64,000 nucleotides of DNA from Dictyobacter formicarum (GCF_016587435.1 NZ_BNJJ01000005.1:124001-188000), one strand, 5' to 3'; counted from the stretch's first letter, positions 28,446-37,288 are shown. The notes: a model not told the origin generated them from the sequence alone. Translations and numbers: made by a program.

Positions 28446-28483
28446 ATACCCTCGCGCCTGGTTCGGGCCGGATGCGAGGGTAT
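28446..28483 (-). terminator. Terminator-like hairpin after the MACPF-like gene
   Basis: ATACCCTCGC (28446-28455) and GCGAGGGTAT (28474-28483) form a 10-bp GC-rich stem about 50 bp past the stop codon at 28532. No strong T run follows on the minus strand. Confidence 0.55.
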
Positions 28484-28531
28484 TGTTTAGGGTAGTCAGG
28501 TTTACCGTGACGGCCACTCTCAGAAAGTTTA

Positions 28532-30058
28532 TCAAAACACTTCCGAGAGGACTTTCGTGAAAACGTCCGCTTTCAGACCAAATTGATAGTCTTTGGCATC
28601 GACATGGTAGATGCGCAAACTCCAGTCGCATCCGCGGTCATATAATGAGGTGACATAGACAGCGGCATAGCTTGTTGAAAGAATGCTATCCACTACCTTT
28701 TTCCAGGAGCCGTTGGTCCCGTCATTCCAGTTTGAAATTACTTGCCAACCGACAATCAGACGATTTTGATCCGGGCCAAACTCAAAGGTATGTTCCCGCC
28801 AACCGATATGCCAGTCTTCATGGTAGCGCATCTCCGTAGAAGCGATGACAACAGCAGGGCTTTTTGTATAAGTGCTATAACCATACATCCACGACTGTTG
28901 CCCTCTCCCTTCTTCAATCACCTGGCCTTTCGCAGGTTCTGTACTGATTGTTTGCTGGACTTTAAAGTAAAAATCCATACGAGAAAAGACGTCATTGAGC
29001 TGGGAAAGGAGCCTATCGGCCTTAGTTTGATACTCAAGCCGCTTATCAGTATCCACGGCCAGAATATTTTGATGGGCAGTAACCCCGGCATCAAGATCAA
29101 TGTAATCTTTTTTTAATTGAGCTTGATAGACTTCGGGACAGGTAGAATAGCGTGAGCGGACATCCCACACCGTGAGGTATAGCTGGCGAAGGTCCACAAA
29201 GATACCAGGAGCGATGTTAATCGTGCGTGGATATGTCGGATCGATAACACTATAGTGTTCGAGTTTCGCCTTAAGATAAATACCTTGCTCGTTCTGCTTG
29301 AACCATTCGAGAGCTTGCAAAATTTTCTCGGGCGTCCAGGGACCACTGGGAGGAGTACCTGTGTAGCCTTCCATAAAGAGATTTACGGACAGACTGACAT
29401 TGTGTTCTTTTGCCGATTGGAGGAAGCGTGCACTTCCCTCGGCAGAGAAGACTTCAGGCGCTTCTCCGCCAAAGCTGGCCTTGAATTCATCCATCTTTTC
29501 CGCGGTGGTAGTAGAACACGTATACACAGCAGTAAAGCGGGAACCGCGTTTTCCTCCAGCTACGAAGTAATCCCCATACATGTTGCGGAATTGTGCAGGC
29601 TCCTGTATGTGTTTTCGCGCGGCATCTGTCAGGGTATAAGTACTGGCTTCGTCATACCCGTTATATTCAGATTGATATTGCGCAACCAGGGTAATAAAGA
29701 GTTCAGAGAACTTGATTTTGCTCAAATACGATGCTGAAGCCGTAATTGTTATCCCTTCAATATTGTATTTGCCCGAAGCCGAAGTCTCAATCTCACGATT
29801 CAGTTCCCTCTCGGATTGAATGAAGCGACAATTTTCCAGGGAAGTTTTGGTTGTACGCTGGGTCGGCGTGAACGGATTGATAGCAGACCCCAATGTACCA
29901 CCTGTAATAGCATCTACTCCAGATCCAAAAACAAACGAATCTTCCCAGGGAAGATCTGAAATGATGGAACTGAGATCTGTCGTTGGTTCTCCCGTTACGG
30001 TTCCCCTGATAACTGGTGATGCCCCAGGCTTAGGCATCTTTTCCATAGTGCTCAACAT
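28532..30058 (-). CDS. MACPF-like (perforin-domain) protein
   Basis: ATG at 30058 follows CGAGGAGA; the longer frame upstream lacks support. In 508 aa there is no signal peptide or long hydrophobic helix, so the protein should be made in the cytoplasm. Residues about 160-172 read MYGDYFVAGGKRGSRF, close to the MACPF signature (Y-G-T/S-H-Y/F, then several residues, then GG), though His is replaced by Tyr. Before it lies a Ser/Thr-rich stretch with a long amphipathic segment, as in MACPF transmembrane hairpins. The C-terminal part (about 360-508) is Trp/Tyr-rich and may be a beta-rich binding module. Family role: pore formation in membranes. Its neighbour upstream on the same strand is a trypsin-like protease. 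Confidence 0.6.
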   Translation of the reverse strand: MLSTMEKMPKPGASPVIRGTVTGEPTTDLSSIISDLPWEDSFVFGSGVDAITGGTLGSAINPFTPTQRTTKTSLENCRFIQSERELNREIETSASGKYNIEGITITASASYLSKIKFSELFITLVAQYQSEYNGYDEASTYTLTDAARKHIQEPAQFRNMYGDYFVAGGKRGSRFTAVYTCSTTTAEKMDEFKASFGGEAPEVFSAEGSARFLQSAKEHNVSLSVNLFMEGYTGTPPSGPWTPEKILQALEWFKQNEQGIYLKAKLEHYSVIDPTYPRTINIAPGIFVDLRQLYLTVWDVRSRYSTCPEVYQAQLKKDYIDLDAGVTAHQNILAVDTDKRLEYQTKADRLLSQLNDVFSRMDFYFKVQQTISTEPAKGQVIEEGRGQQSWMYGYSTYTKSPAVVIASTEMRYHEDWHIGWREHTFEFGPDQNRLIVGWQVISNWNDGTNGSWKKVVDSILSTSYAAVYVTSLYDRGCDWSLRIYHVDAKDYQFGLKADVFTKVLSEVF

Positions 30059-30405
30059 AAATGTTCTCCTCGTAATATCATTGTTATATCTCTTGTAGGA
30101 AAAGAGATATGTAAGCGCAAATGAGTAGGCGTTAACTTTCGACAAGAAAGCTTGAAGCCGACTTCCGATACATTCATTGGTATTATAGTGATGGCCAAAC
30201 TATTTTTGATTTCTATATAAAGATCAAGAAGAAAAAACGGAGAGAGATAGCAAAAGGCAACGAGCCTTTGCCGTGGAGCAACTCTGGCACCCCTATACAG
30301 GAACGACCAGATCTGACAGGTATTTAAAGATTAAAAGAGGTATACAAATTAATGCTATATCATTACATATATTTATTAATAGCTATTTTTATAATACATG
30401 GGTTT

Positions 30406-30473
30406 GCCCATACTCGGAACCAGAAGCCGGAAGAGCACAGAAAAGACGGCCAATGGTATGTGCATGGAGAGAG
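30406..30473. repeat. 68-bp repeat, copy 1
   Basis: From GCCCATACTCGGAACCAGA to GGAGAGA this matches 31766-31834 at roughly 90 percent by eye. Copy 2 lies at the broken end of a transposase gene, so this is probably an IS fragment. Confidence 0.8.
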
Positions 30474-30508
30474 ATATGCTGCTTGAAATTGCTTTTTTCT
30501 GTCCTCAA

Positions 30509-30531
30509 AGAGAGCTTCGTTGAAGCTCTCT
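30509..30531 (-). terminator. Hairpin after the protease gene
   Basis: AGAGAGCTTC and GAAGCTCTCT form a perfect 10-bp stem with a 3-nt loop, followed on the minus strand by TTTGAGG. It separates the protease transcript from the MACPF-like gene, which argues that the two have separate promoters. Confidence 0.65.
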
Positions 30532-30657
30532 ACAGGCTGATTCAGCAGACTATTCCGACATTTGGTTCCAGGTACGGGCAACCTCCTGACTGCTCCCTTG
30601 CGCTTCGTAACAGCTTAGGTAGCACCGGGCCAATTGGTAACGAATACACTGGGATGG

Positions 30658-31323
30658 TTACGCTTCTAGAGTAATAGCGGGGGTGCTCTCTTTCTGATCG
30701 GCATCATAAATGCGGACCACCTGGTTGATCGTCGCGAGGGGAGTAAACCATGCATACAATTTCCCGGAAATCTGTACAGAACCGCCATGAATGCCGAGCC
30801 ATTCAACCTCTTCTCGATCAACCGACACAATAGGAGCGCCGCTATCGCTGGGGCTGCTGGGGTAGGTGGCGATAGAAACACCCTTCAACTCCAATCGAAC
30901 TCCATCTTCCTCCACATTGACATTCGCATTCTCATAAATCACAGTCCCCTCCTGTAGCTTCTGGCCCGTCCCACACAACTTCACTTTTTGATCCTTATCG
31001 GGATAGGAAGACATCACATCAATCTTGAACGAGCCTGTTGTTGGGCTCCATATGGTTTGTAGATCATACTCAACACCTGCAGCCACATTAACGAAAGCAA
31101 TATCAACCGATGATTTTGGTGCAAATGTATTGAGTGTCACCAGACCCACAATAGTGTCGGGGGTGGGTTGGCCAACAAGCGTATTTTGCCCGCCAACCAC
31201 GTGACCAGCTGTCAGAAAACCTGTCTTTTTGGTACCCAGATTCGTCACGACGAGTCCCAATGTTCCATCGCTGGCCGAACCAGCGATGCGCGTACCACCT
31301 TGAATTGGCCGCACCTTTTGCAT
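30658..31323 (-). CDS. Trypsin-like serine protease, apparently cytoplasmic
   Basis: ATG follows AGAGGAGGATAAGC, a very strong ribosome binding site. The 221-aa protein has a chymotrypsin-fold triad: His41 in FLTAGHVV, Asp74 in SVDIAFV, and Ser161 in PSDSGAPIV (SDSG instead of the common GDSG). No signal peptide or membrane helix is present, unlike most secreted relatives. It is upstream of, and on the same strand as, the MACPF-like gene. Family knowledge supports an active endopeptidase; the target is unknown. I infer a possible link with the MACPF-like protein. Confidence 0.82.
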   Translation of the reverse strand: MQKVRPIQGGTRIAGSASDGTLGLVVTNLGTKKTGFLTAGHVVGGQNTLVGQPTPDTIVGLVTLNTFAPKSSVDIAFVNVAAGVEYDLQTIWSPTTGSFKIDVMSSYPDKDQKVKLCGTGQKLQEGTVIYENANVNVEEDGVRLELKGVSIATYPSSPSDSGAPIVSVDREEVEWLGIHGGSVQISGKLYAWFTPLATINQVVRIYDADQKESTPAITLEA

Positions 31324-31495
31324 TGCTTATCCTCCTCTTGGACGAAGCCGCTCGCGAGCGGCTTCCGCTGAATGATATTTCGTTGTTTGTCCTATCGTGT
31401 GCACAGAATCCCTTAAGGCTCTGAACACGCCTCTTTGGAAGTGATGAAACGAGAGAAGCTGCTCATATGTTGCGACGAAGGCAACGATTGATTGC

Positions 31496-31634
31496 CTCAG
31501 ACAGGGTCTTGGGCCACTGGTTCCATTGCCTATCTAGAATGGGACGAAACTCTTCCTTTTGAGCAAAAAAAACCAGATCGGTTGTCTCATTCTAGATAGG
31601 CAGAGATGTTGAGTGGCCTGAAACCCTGTCTGAG
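31496..31634. mobile_element. Fold-back (MITE-like) element
   Basis: Two arms of about 53 bp are inverted copies at roughly 80 percent identity. Outer part: CTCAGACAGGGT at 31496 versus ACCCTGTCTGAG at 31623. Inner part: TGCCTATCTAGAATG versus CATTCTAGATAGGCA, nearly perfect. The spacer is short and non-coding. This is typical of small non-autonomous elements or a long RNA hairpin. I see no clear target duplication. Around it, 31324-31765 holds no gene. Confidence 0.6.
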
Positions 31635-31765
31635 CACCGATATATCAGTACTGGCATACCATCCAGGGGCAATCCATATTGTTGGAAGCGTTACGCCCTT
31701 CCCCTCTGTCCTAATATAGCGTGTGAAATGTTCATCAATTCCTGATAGTTCCAGTATAGGAGTTC

Positions 31766-31834
31766 GCCCAATACTCGGAACCAGAAACCGGAAGAGCACA
31801 GAAAAGACGGCCAATAAGTATGTGCATTGAGAGA
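31766..31834. repeat. 68-bp repeat, copy 2
   Basis: Partner of 30406-30473. It sits where the transposase remnant loses homology, suggesting a recombination or deletion junction. Confidence 0.8.
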
Positions 31835-31849
31835 CAGGGGGTTTGCGGC

Positions 31850-32551
31850 TGGTAGGAACAGGAAACTGGTGCGGAATATCAGGGAATGCTGTAACAACAG
31901 CATTCCGAATCGATTTTTGACCGTCTGAAATGACCCCCGAATGGGAACAGAGAACATCTCTTGCACTTCTTTAAGCAGCGTTACCAGGTCGGCCTCGCGT
32001 TCGCTCAACAAAGGCCAAACAAGCAGAAGTTCGCCTGAGATACAATCACGAACGACCCGGAGGACCTCATGACCAACATCTGGCTTCAGTCCATCCACCG
32101 CCAGAATGAGTGATCCCTGCTTCTGCACAAGCGGTTGGAGGCGTTCCCGATCTGTCATATGAAGGGTCACCAACTCTTCATATCGTGCTAAGAGGTTGAG
32201 CACGGTTCGTTCGCCAATCAAGAGTCCTCGTTCATGAAGGCTCTGATGGATCTCTGCTAGACTTTGATGGTGTTGATACCGCAGTAACCCGGCGAGCGCA
32301 ATCACATCTAATCCATATTCTCCATGTGGTAACGCCCATGCTCCTTCCGCTTCTGGCCGATAGGGTCGGTGATAGCGTGGAGCACATCGGCGCACAGCCA
32401 GGTGCAAACGATGCCGTCCCGTGAGGGTTGTCACCGTCCGTTGCGTATGGTAGGCGATATGAGCGGCCTTGCCACATGTCAGGCAAGTAGTTGAGAGTGG
32501 CTCAAGGGTCTGGAGAGGCAATGTATCTGAAACAGCACAGGGTCTTGCCAT
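31850..32551 (-). pseudogene. Truncated, frameshifted transposase
   Basis: ATG at 32551. The N terminus has a zinc-ribbon-like pair (CLTCGKAAHIAYH, then RCAPRYHRPY), followed by a helical region (GLLRYQHHQSLAEIHQSLHE) and a catalytic-type Asp strand (SLILAVDGLKPDVGHEVL). At a C5 run (31934-31938) the frame is lost; one more base would continue as ISDGQKSIRNAV, the expected second-Asp strand. Homology ends soon after at about 31850, where the 68-bp repeat begins. The last third of the enzyme is missing, so it is dead. The IS family is not assigned. Confidence 0.75.
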
Positions 32552-32738
32552 GACAATCTATTCTTTCTTGTATGAGGCTCAAGGAAGCCAGAAACTCCCA
32601 GCATTTTCGTGAAGAGTTTCTCGCTTTCTGACCCTGCTGATGTTACCGATACCCCCTGAATACCTGCATACTCAATGGTTACAAGTCATAGAGAAAGAGG
32701 CCGGAAAGATTCCTCCAGCACTCTTCAAAGCTTTGCAT

Positions 32739-33698
32739 TCACAATTGGCCGATGAGCCGTGCCAAGCGGATTCTTTCCTGAGCGGCGTCGGAGACAGGGA
32801 CGAGACCGGGTGTTAGCTCATCAATTCCTGCCCCGAGCAGTTCCAACAGGCGATCTCGTATCTTGCTTTCATCGCCAAAGACTAACAGGCTTTCAACGAA
32901 GCTATCTAATACAGTATCAACCTCTTGTTGCGAAAAGCCTGCTGCAAAGAACATCTTGCGATAGACCGAGCGCGTAGGGTAAATGCTCATTGCCTGCCGC
33001 CCTACCTGTAATGCAGCCGCTCGATCCTTTGTGAATGCTACCGGCACATGAGCCACGACGGGCGGGCTGGGACGCCCGGCGGTGGCTGCCCCCGCCTGCA
33101 GAGCTGGAAGAGCCTCATTAAGCAAATAGGGAATCGGACACATAGCGGAGAGGGCACCATCTGCAATCTCGCCAGCGAGGCGGAATGCTACCAGTCCGAG
33201 CGCTGAGATAAGCAGGGGAACCTGCGCCGATTCCTGCCGCGAGGCATCAACTGTAAAGAAACGCCCCTGATGATGGACCTCGCCTTGTTGGAGCAACGGA
33301 CGCAGCACCTGGACATATTCACGCAAATAGGAGAGAGGCGACTCCATGTCTACGCCATACACACGCTTGGCAAATTCTGGCGAACTTGTACCGATGCCGA
33401 GCCGCAGCCTGCCTGGGGCTATGGCGTTGAGACTCAATACCTGTTGAGACAGGAGTACAGGATGACGCGCAAAGATCTGCACAATCGCCGTTCCTAAGGT
33501 GAGATGTGTTGTACGCATCGCTGCCGCCGCCAGGGTCGTGAGCAGGTCTGGATTCCAAGGCGGACCACCCACCCAGACATGGTCAACCTCCGCCTCCTCA
33601 ATTTCTACAAGGGTCGCAACGAGCGTTGCCGGATCTGCGGATTCGATCGATAGACCAACGCGTTCCCGCAAAGAACGATGTTCTTCCTTCTGTTCCAT
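32739..33698 (-). CDS. LLM-class flavin-dependent oxidoreductase
   Basis: The 319-aa protein is a luciferase-like monooxygenase fold enzyme: VGLSIESADPATLVATLVEIE start, DHVWVGG strand, AAAAMRTTHLTLGTAIV (the typical T-x-L-x-x-G/T strand), and PGRLRLGIGTSSPEFAKRVYG, the signature stretch that binds F420 or FMN. Such enzymes act on aldehydes, alcohols or methylene-H4MPT using F420 or FMN; the cofactor cannot be decided here. It diverges from a TetR-type gene 167 bp away, which probably regulates it. The protein looks intact. Confidence 0.88.
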   Translation of the reverse strand: MEQKEEHRSLRERVGLSIESADPATLVATLVEIEEAEVDHVWVGGPPWNPDLLTTLAAAAMRTTHLTLGTAIVQIFARHPVLLSQQVLSLNAIAPGRLRLGIGTSSPEFAKRVYGVDMESPLSYLREYVQVLRPLLQQGEVHHQGRFFTVDASRQESAQVPLLISALGLVAFRLAGEIADGALSAMCPIPYLLNEALPALQAGAATAGRPSPPVVAHVPVAFTKDRAAALQVGRQAMSIYPTRSVYRKMFFAAGFSQQEVDTVLDSFVESLLVFGDESKIRDRLLELLGAGIDELTPGLVPVSDAAQERIRLARLIGQL

Positions 33699-33865
33699 TC
33701 ATGCTTTCCATTCTGTCTTCTCCTTTGAGGGAATTCCTCAAAGCTTGCGCATCGTAGCGTTGCTTATTCAACGTACTGTTGCAGAAATAGCCTAACAGGA
33801 GATAGAATGAGGCGTCAACCAGCAAAGGAACAGAGAATGTTGTGTATGCGACAAAGGAGGAGAAA

Positions 33866-34372
33866 GTGACGCAAAAGTCAGAAGCCATCGAGGATTTACG
33901 CGTTCGCCGCACCCGCAAACTGCTCCAGCAGGCTTTCATCGAGCTCACGGTGGAGAAGGGATTTGCAGCGCTTACGGTGCGAGACATAACAGAACGAGCC
34001 ATGGTCAACCGATCGACGTTTTACCGCCATTACCTGGATAAATATGACCTGCTCGAACAGTATATGAACGAGATACATGAGCTGACCGCAAACCAGGACG
34101 CACCAGGTCCGCTCAACTTGCTGAAACATATTCAGCAGCTTGCCGACTTCTACCGTGTGATGCTTGGCCCACAAGGAGATCCCTTCTTCGCGCAGCGTTT
34201 TCGCCAGAACACAGAGATGCGCTTTCGCTCTTTTTCCGCCCAGGCGCTCGCAGAACCAGGGCCTGACGAGCCGCCCGTCGATCTGAGACTCAGTTGTATC
34301 GCCTACGCGGGCCTCGGCGCCACAACCTGGTGGCTAGAGCAGGAGCAGCCTTGTTCATACGACGAGGTGTGA
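33866..34372 (+). CDS. TetR family regulator, C terminus probably shortened
   Basis: GTG at 33866 lies behind AAAGGAGG with correct spacing; an upstream ATG at 33842 lacks a site. The N-terminal helix-turn-helix is clear (LTVRDITERAMVNRSTFYRHY). The 168-aa protein ends at EQEQPCSYDEV, where members of this subgroup usually have another 15-25 residues of the last helix. I suspect a small truncation, but it may still bind DNA. It diverges from the LLM oxidoreductase gene and likely controls it. Confidence 0.82.
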   Translation: MTQKSEAIEDLRVRRTRKLLQQAFIELTVEKGFAALTVRDITERAMVNRSTFYRHYLDKYDLLEQYMNEIHELTANQDAPGPLNLLKHIQQLADFYRVMLGPQGDPFFAQRFRQNTEMRFRSFSAQALAEPGPDEPPVDLRLSCIAYAGLGATTWWLEQEQPCSYDEV

Positions 34373-34408
34373 AGGTAATCCTCCGTCATTATTCTGGATC
34401 ATTCATCT

Positions 34409-34591
34409 TTGGTAGATAATACTATTGGTTATGTGCTTGATCAGAGCGGAATAGGAGAAAAGATTCGTAGTAAATTCGAGCGAGATCCTATAAAGGATGC
34501 ATTTCAAAGCGCTCTCCAAGAGACATTGGCACAGTTTGAAAAGCAATATCCTCAGCTTGCCGTCGAAGACTTCTTCAATCCTTCTACCTAA
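34409..34591 (+). pseudogene. N-terminal fragment of a STAND/NACHT-type protein
   Basis: The 60-codon frame (first codon TTG, no ribosome binding site) contains GIGEKIRSKFERDPIKDAF and LAQFEKQYPQLAVEDFF. This is the short helical domain I recall at the N terminus of large STAND ATPases with WD40 or NACHT modules in Ktedonobacteria. The NTPase and sensor parts are absent. I infer a deletion remnant of a signal-transduction or defence gene. Confidence 0.5.
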
Positions 34592-34608
34592 TAAATATGA
34601 ATATGAAC

Positions 34609-35200
34609 CTATCTTTGCTCAATTTCTTTGCGTTTATTCTCAACCCGCCGATGGTATCGTGCCTGGTTTAAGCATGTAGCGTTCCGTTTGCCATAGCCGA
34701 CCGGTGAGTCGTCAGGTCCAGCTACCTCTTCAAGGAAGCCCAGGCGTGTCACAAAGAGGCGCGTTGTGTTGGTATCGACCACTGCGGTCACTACCGTCTT
34801 CTGCTCGTCAAGCAGGTGGGCCAATTGAAACAGATCGGGATAGGGTTCAAGTGCTATCTGGTTCTGAAATGCTGTGCCAGTTTCCAGGGTCTCAAAGAGC
34901 CCATGCGCGTCACAGGCAAAGATGGCAACCCCTTGTAACCAGGGCTCGGCGTGGTTTTCAAGGTAACGTTGAACTTTTTCCGCATCCTTGCGAAAGCCAT
35001 CTAGCGCGGGATGACGAGGCAACAATGTTCTCTCAATCTCGCGTAACCTTTTCCTGAGTACAGGGGTAGATGTGCGCCTCCATGGCTGTTTCCCCGACAT
35101 ATGCGGACTCATATCCAGGTAGACACTTAACACCTGTACTCCGTCGGGTTCAAAGGCAGCGAGTTTGTGAAAAAGTTCTTGAGCGTTCTGCGTATTTCAT
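34609..35200 (-). pseudogene. Truncated baeRF (archaeal eRF1-like) family gene
   Basis: From an ATG at 35200 behind AAGGAG, a one-base shift is needed to reach the frame with ELFHKLAAFEPDGVQVLSVYLD. It then continues VAIFACDAHGLFE, TAVVDTNTTRLFVTRLGFLEEV and stops at 34609. This is the first half of bacterial archaeo-eRF1-like (baeRF) proteins, which usually run near 370 aa and relate to stalled-ribosome peptide release; the C-terminal half is gone. Frameshift plus truncation suggest a dead copy. Confidence 0.6.
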
Positions 35201-35587
35201 ATTTCTCCTTGAGCAAACAACCTTGCATTCACTACTTTCCTCCCTCCAAACGTTTAACGTTTGCCATTAACGGAATGTGACTCTACCGCATCCTTAACTA
35301 TTGCTTCTGCGATGTGACACTGATTTAGCCTATGTTGATTATTTTGTCCTATTTCGGATCAATACTGATGCAAAATGTAAATTTAGCATATAAACCAGAG
35401 CTAGTAAGCGTTACGCAATGCTATGATTGTCCTCTACTTCCACCACCCTTCATCTTCTTTCAAGGGATCCTGCGTGTACCCGCTCATTCACCAATTGTGC
35501 CACATAGTGCAATCAAGCTGACGGTAGTGGTCAAAATGGGAATGGTGTGATAAAGTACGAGAACCACCTCTATTCAGAAAGGGTTGT
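35201..35587. other. Gap left of the IS1-like element
   Basis: No gene. AT-rich DNA with GTTTAACGTTTGCCATTAACG near 35250. The left border of the IS1-like element must lie in this stretch or just after; a GGTAGTGG start at 35523 is a weak candidate, with no matching right end found. Confidence 0.35.
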
Positions 35588-36323
35588 ATGGTCACGATCA
35601 CGCTCCAGTGCCCGCATTGTCAGAGTGAGAAACTCGTGCGAAATGGGCGGGCGCCCAACGGGAAACAGAAGTATCTCTGCCAGACATGTCAGAGGCAAAG
35701 CCGGGACAATCCCACTCTCCATGTCTGCTCAGAGGAACGCCGAGAAGAGATTCTTCGCGCCCACGAAGAACGCAGCAGTTTACGTGGGCTGGAGCGGACC
35801 TTTGGTGTGTCCCGTCAGACGGTAATTGTCTGGATAAAAAAAGGCCGCCTCGCTCCCGGCGTTGCACGAAACGTTGATTGAGCCCGATGGCAGCGAGGAG
35901 GCGACCGTGCTGGAGTTGGATGAGTTGTGGTCCTTTGTGCTGAAGAAGACGAATCAAGTCTGGATCTGGATTGCGCTCTGCCGCAAGACGCGACAAGTGG
36001 TGGCATACACTATAGGAGATCGCAGCGAAGTCACCTGTCGTTGGCTGTGGGAATCCATTTCTCCGCTCTATCGTATAGGTCACTGCTTCACCGATTTTTG
36101 GAGAGCTTATCAAGCAGTAATCCCAGAAGAGCAGCACAGTGCTGTTGGAAAAGAAGCAGGAGAAACGACCCACGTGGAACGCTGGAACAATACGCTTCGA
36201 CAGCGTTTAGGTCGCTTTGTACGCAAAACATTGTTCTTCTCGAAAACATTTGTGATGCACGAGTCCTGCCTCCAGCTCTTTCTTCATCGGTACAACCGTG
36301 AGTGTGTCATCCGTTTCACGTGA
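35588..36323 (+). mobile_element. IS1-like transposase genes (InsA/InsB) in two frames
   Basis: The first frame (35588-35881) is InsA-like: a zinc finger CPHCQSEKLVRNG...CQTC, then a helix-turn-helix LERTFGVSRQTVIVWIKK. The second (from about 35843 to 36323) is InsB-like with VLELDELWSFV (first Asp), HCFTDFWRAY (second Asp) and VERWNNTLRQRLGRFVRK (Glu region). They join at an A7 run (35836-35842). The shift needed is +1 or -2, not the -1 used in IS1; a run of six A would give one continuous frame. Either this is a decayed copy or slippage on the A run makes the fusion. Terminal repeats were not found. Confidence 0.78.
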
Positions 36324-36448
36324 GCGTTTCCTTTTAGGATCCAGGTAGAACCAGGGGGATGGGAGTCACAGTGGGGAAGATATGCAGCACGCTATTGAGC
36401 AAGACAATACCTTTTAATTACTATCGGCTCATCAAGAAAGGATTGATA

Positions 36449-37288
36449 ATGTCTGATCTAACGTTACAGGAAATGGCTCCAGGAACTATGGCAGTGCTCG
36501 GAGGTTATTGTAATCGTGGCCTGATTGCAAATCGAGGGCATGTACTAGTCATCGATTCGGGGATCAACGTAGCAGAGGCAACATCTTTGTACGCTGCTGC
36601 ACGGCAATACCAGCAACAGGGCGGGCTCTACCTGTTCAACACACACCATCATGGCGACCATGTCTTTGGCAACCAGGTCTTTGCCAATGGCCCAATTATT
36701 GCCCAACAGGGTGCTCGCGAAGCCTTTGTCAGGACTGGAGAACAAACGCTGGCTTTGTGGAAACAGGATCCAGATGACGGTGCGATGCTTAACGACGTCA
36801 CTATGATTACCCTGCCGACCATCACGTTTCAGGAGACCCTCACCATCTTTATCGGCGATCTTGAGGTCCAGTTGCTCCACCTGGGAGCGGCGCATAGCTC
36901 CAGCGATAGCGTAGCCTGGTTGCCCGCATCGCGCACATTGTTTGCCGGCGATCTGCTCTTCAATAATCTCTTCCCGGCAATGCCACCAGAAGGCGATTCG
37001 GCCAACTGGATTCGCGCACTGAAGCGCCTGGAGCAATTGAACCCGCGGCACGTTATACCCGGCCACGGCCCCATCCAACCCCCCGAGGCTCTGCGTGCGC
37101 TGCGCACATGGATAGAAGAGCTACGTACGCGTGTAGCCAATGAAATTGAGCACTGGGATCAGGAGACCAGCGTGGCAAAAATGAGTGCCGAGCTGCAGTC
37201 CCTCTCTCCCCGATCACGCGAAGACCGCCTGCCTGTTGCGATCCAAAACGTCTATGCTGAATTGACGGGCCATCTTACCAATCCGTAG
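36449..37288 (+). CDS. Metallo-beta-lactamase-fold hydrolase
   Basis: ATG at 36449 is behind AGAAAGGATTG. The 279-aa protein has the metal-binding motif THHHGDHVFGN (about residues 63-73), later LLHLGAAHSSSDSVAWL, TLFAGDLLFNN (Asp ligand), and PGHGP (last His), all in normal order. This is the branch close to quinoprotein-relay and MBL glyoxalase-like enzymes; a true beta-lactamase is not implied. No signal peptide is seen, so it acts in the cytoplasm. It lies just after the IS1-like element, with no clear operon partner. Confidence 0.88.
   Translation: MSDLTLQEMAPGTMAVLGGYCNRGLIANRGHVLVIDSGINVAEATSLYAAARQYQQQGGLYLFNTHHHGDHVFGNQVFANGPIIAQQGAREAFVRTGEQTLALWKQDPDDGAMLNDVTMITLPTITFQETLTIFIGDLEVQLLHLGAAHSSSDSVAWLPASRTLFAGDLLFNNLFPAMPPEGDSANWIRALKRLEQLNPRHVIPGHGPIQPPEALRALRTWIEELRTRVANEIEHWDQETSVAKMSAELQSLSPRSREDRLPVAIQNVYAELTGHLTNP

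Larger units (their letters stand above)
27444..28531. other. 1.1-kb stretch of mobile-element debris
   Basis: No full gene is supported. It holds two notable palindromes (annotated separately), a short frame at 27809-27982 (57 codons, no ribosome binding site), and a protein-like minus-strand fragment ending at the large palindrome (frame containing DPYETDEQLERILYWDIL). Two similar 16-bp runs of AAAAAxTTTGTCGCAGG type lie near 28234 and 28346. A GGTGTCAAAT..GTGTCAT segment at about 27729 resembles one at 37313. Confidence 0.5.
30059..30657. other. Gap between protease and MACPF-like genes
   Basis: No gene is supported in these 599 bases. It contains a terminator-like hairpin for the protease gene, one copy of a 68-bp repeat shared with the transposase remnant downstream, and AT-rich DNA (30180-30400) that could hold the MACPF-like gene promoter. 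Confidence 0.5.

Noticed and set aside
32640..32816. Plus-strand frame beginning MLPIPPEYLHTQWLQVIEKE
   Set aside because: Somewhat protein-like but runs into the end of the flavin oxidoreductase gene on the other strand; probably an element remnant.
35523..36411. Termini of the IS1-like element (GGTAGTGG at 35523, inverse near 36411)
   Set aside because: Only a few positions match and no target duplication is seen.
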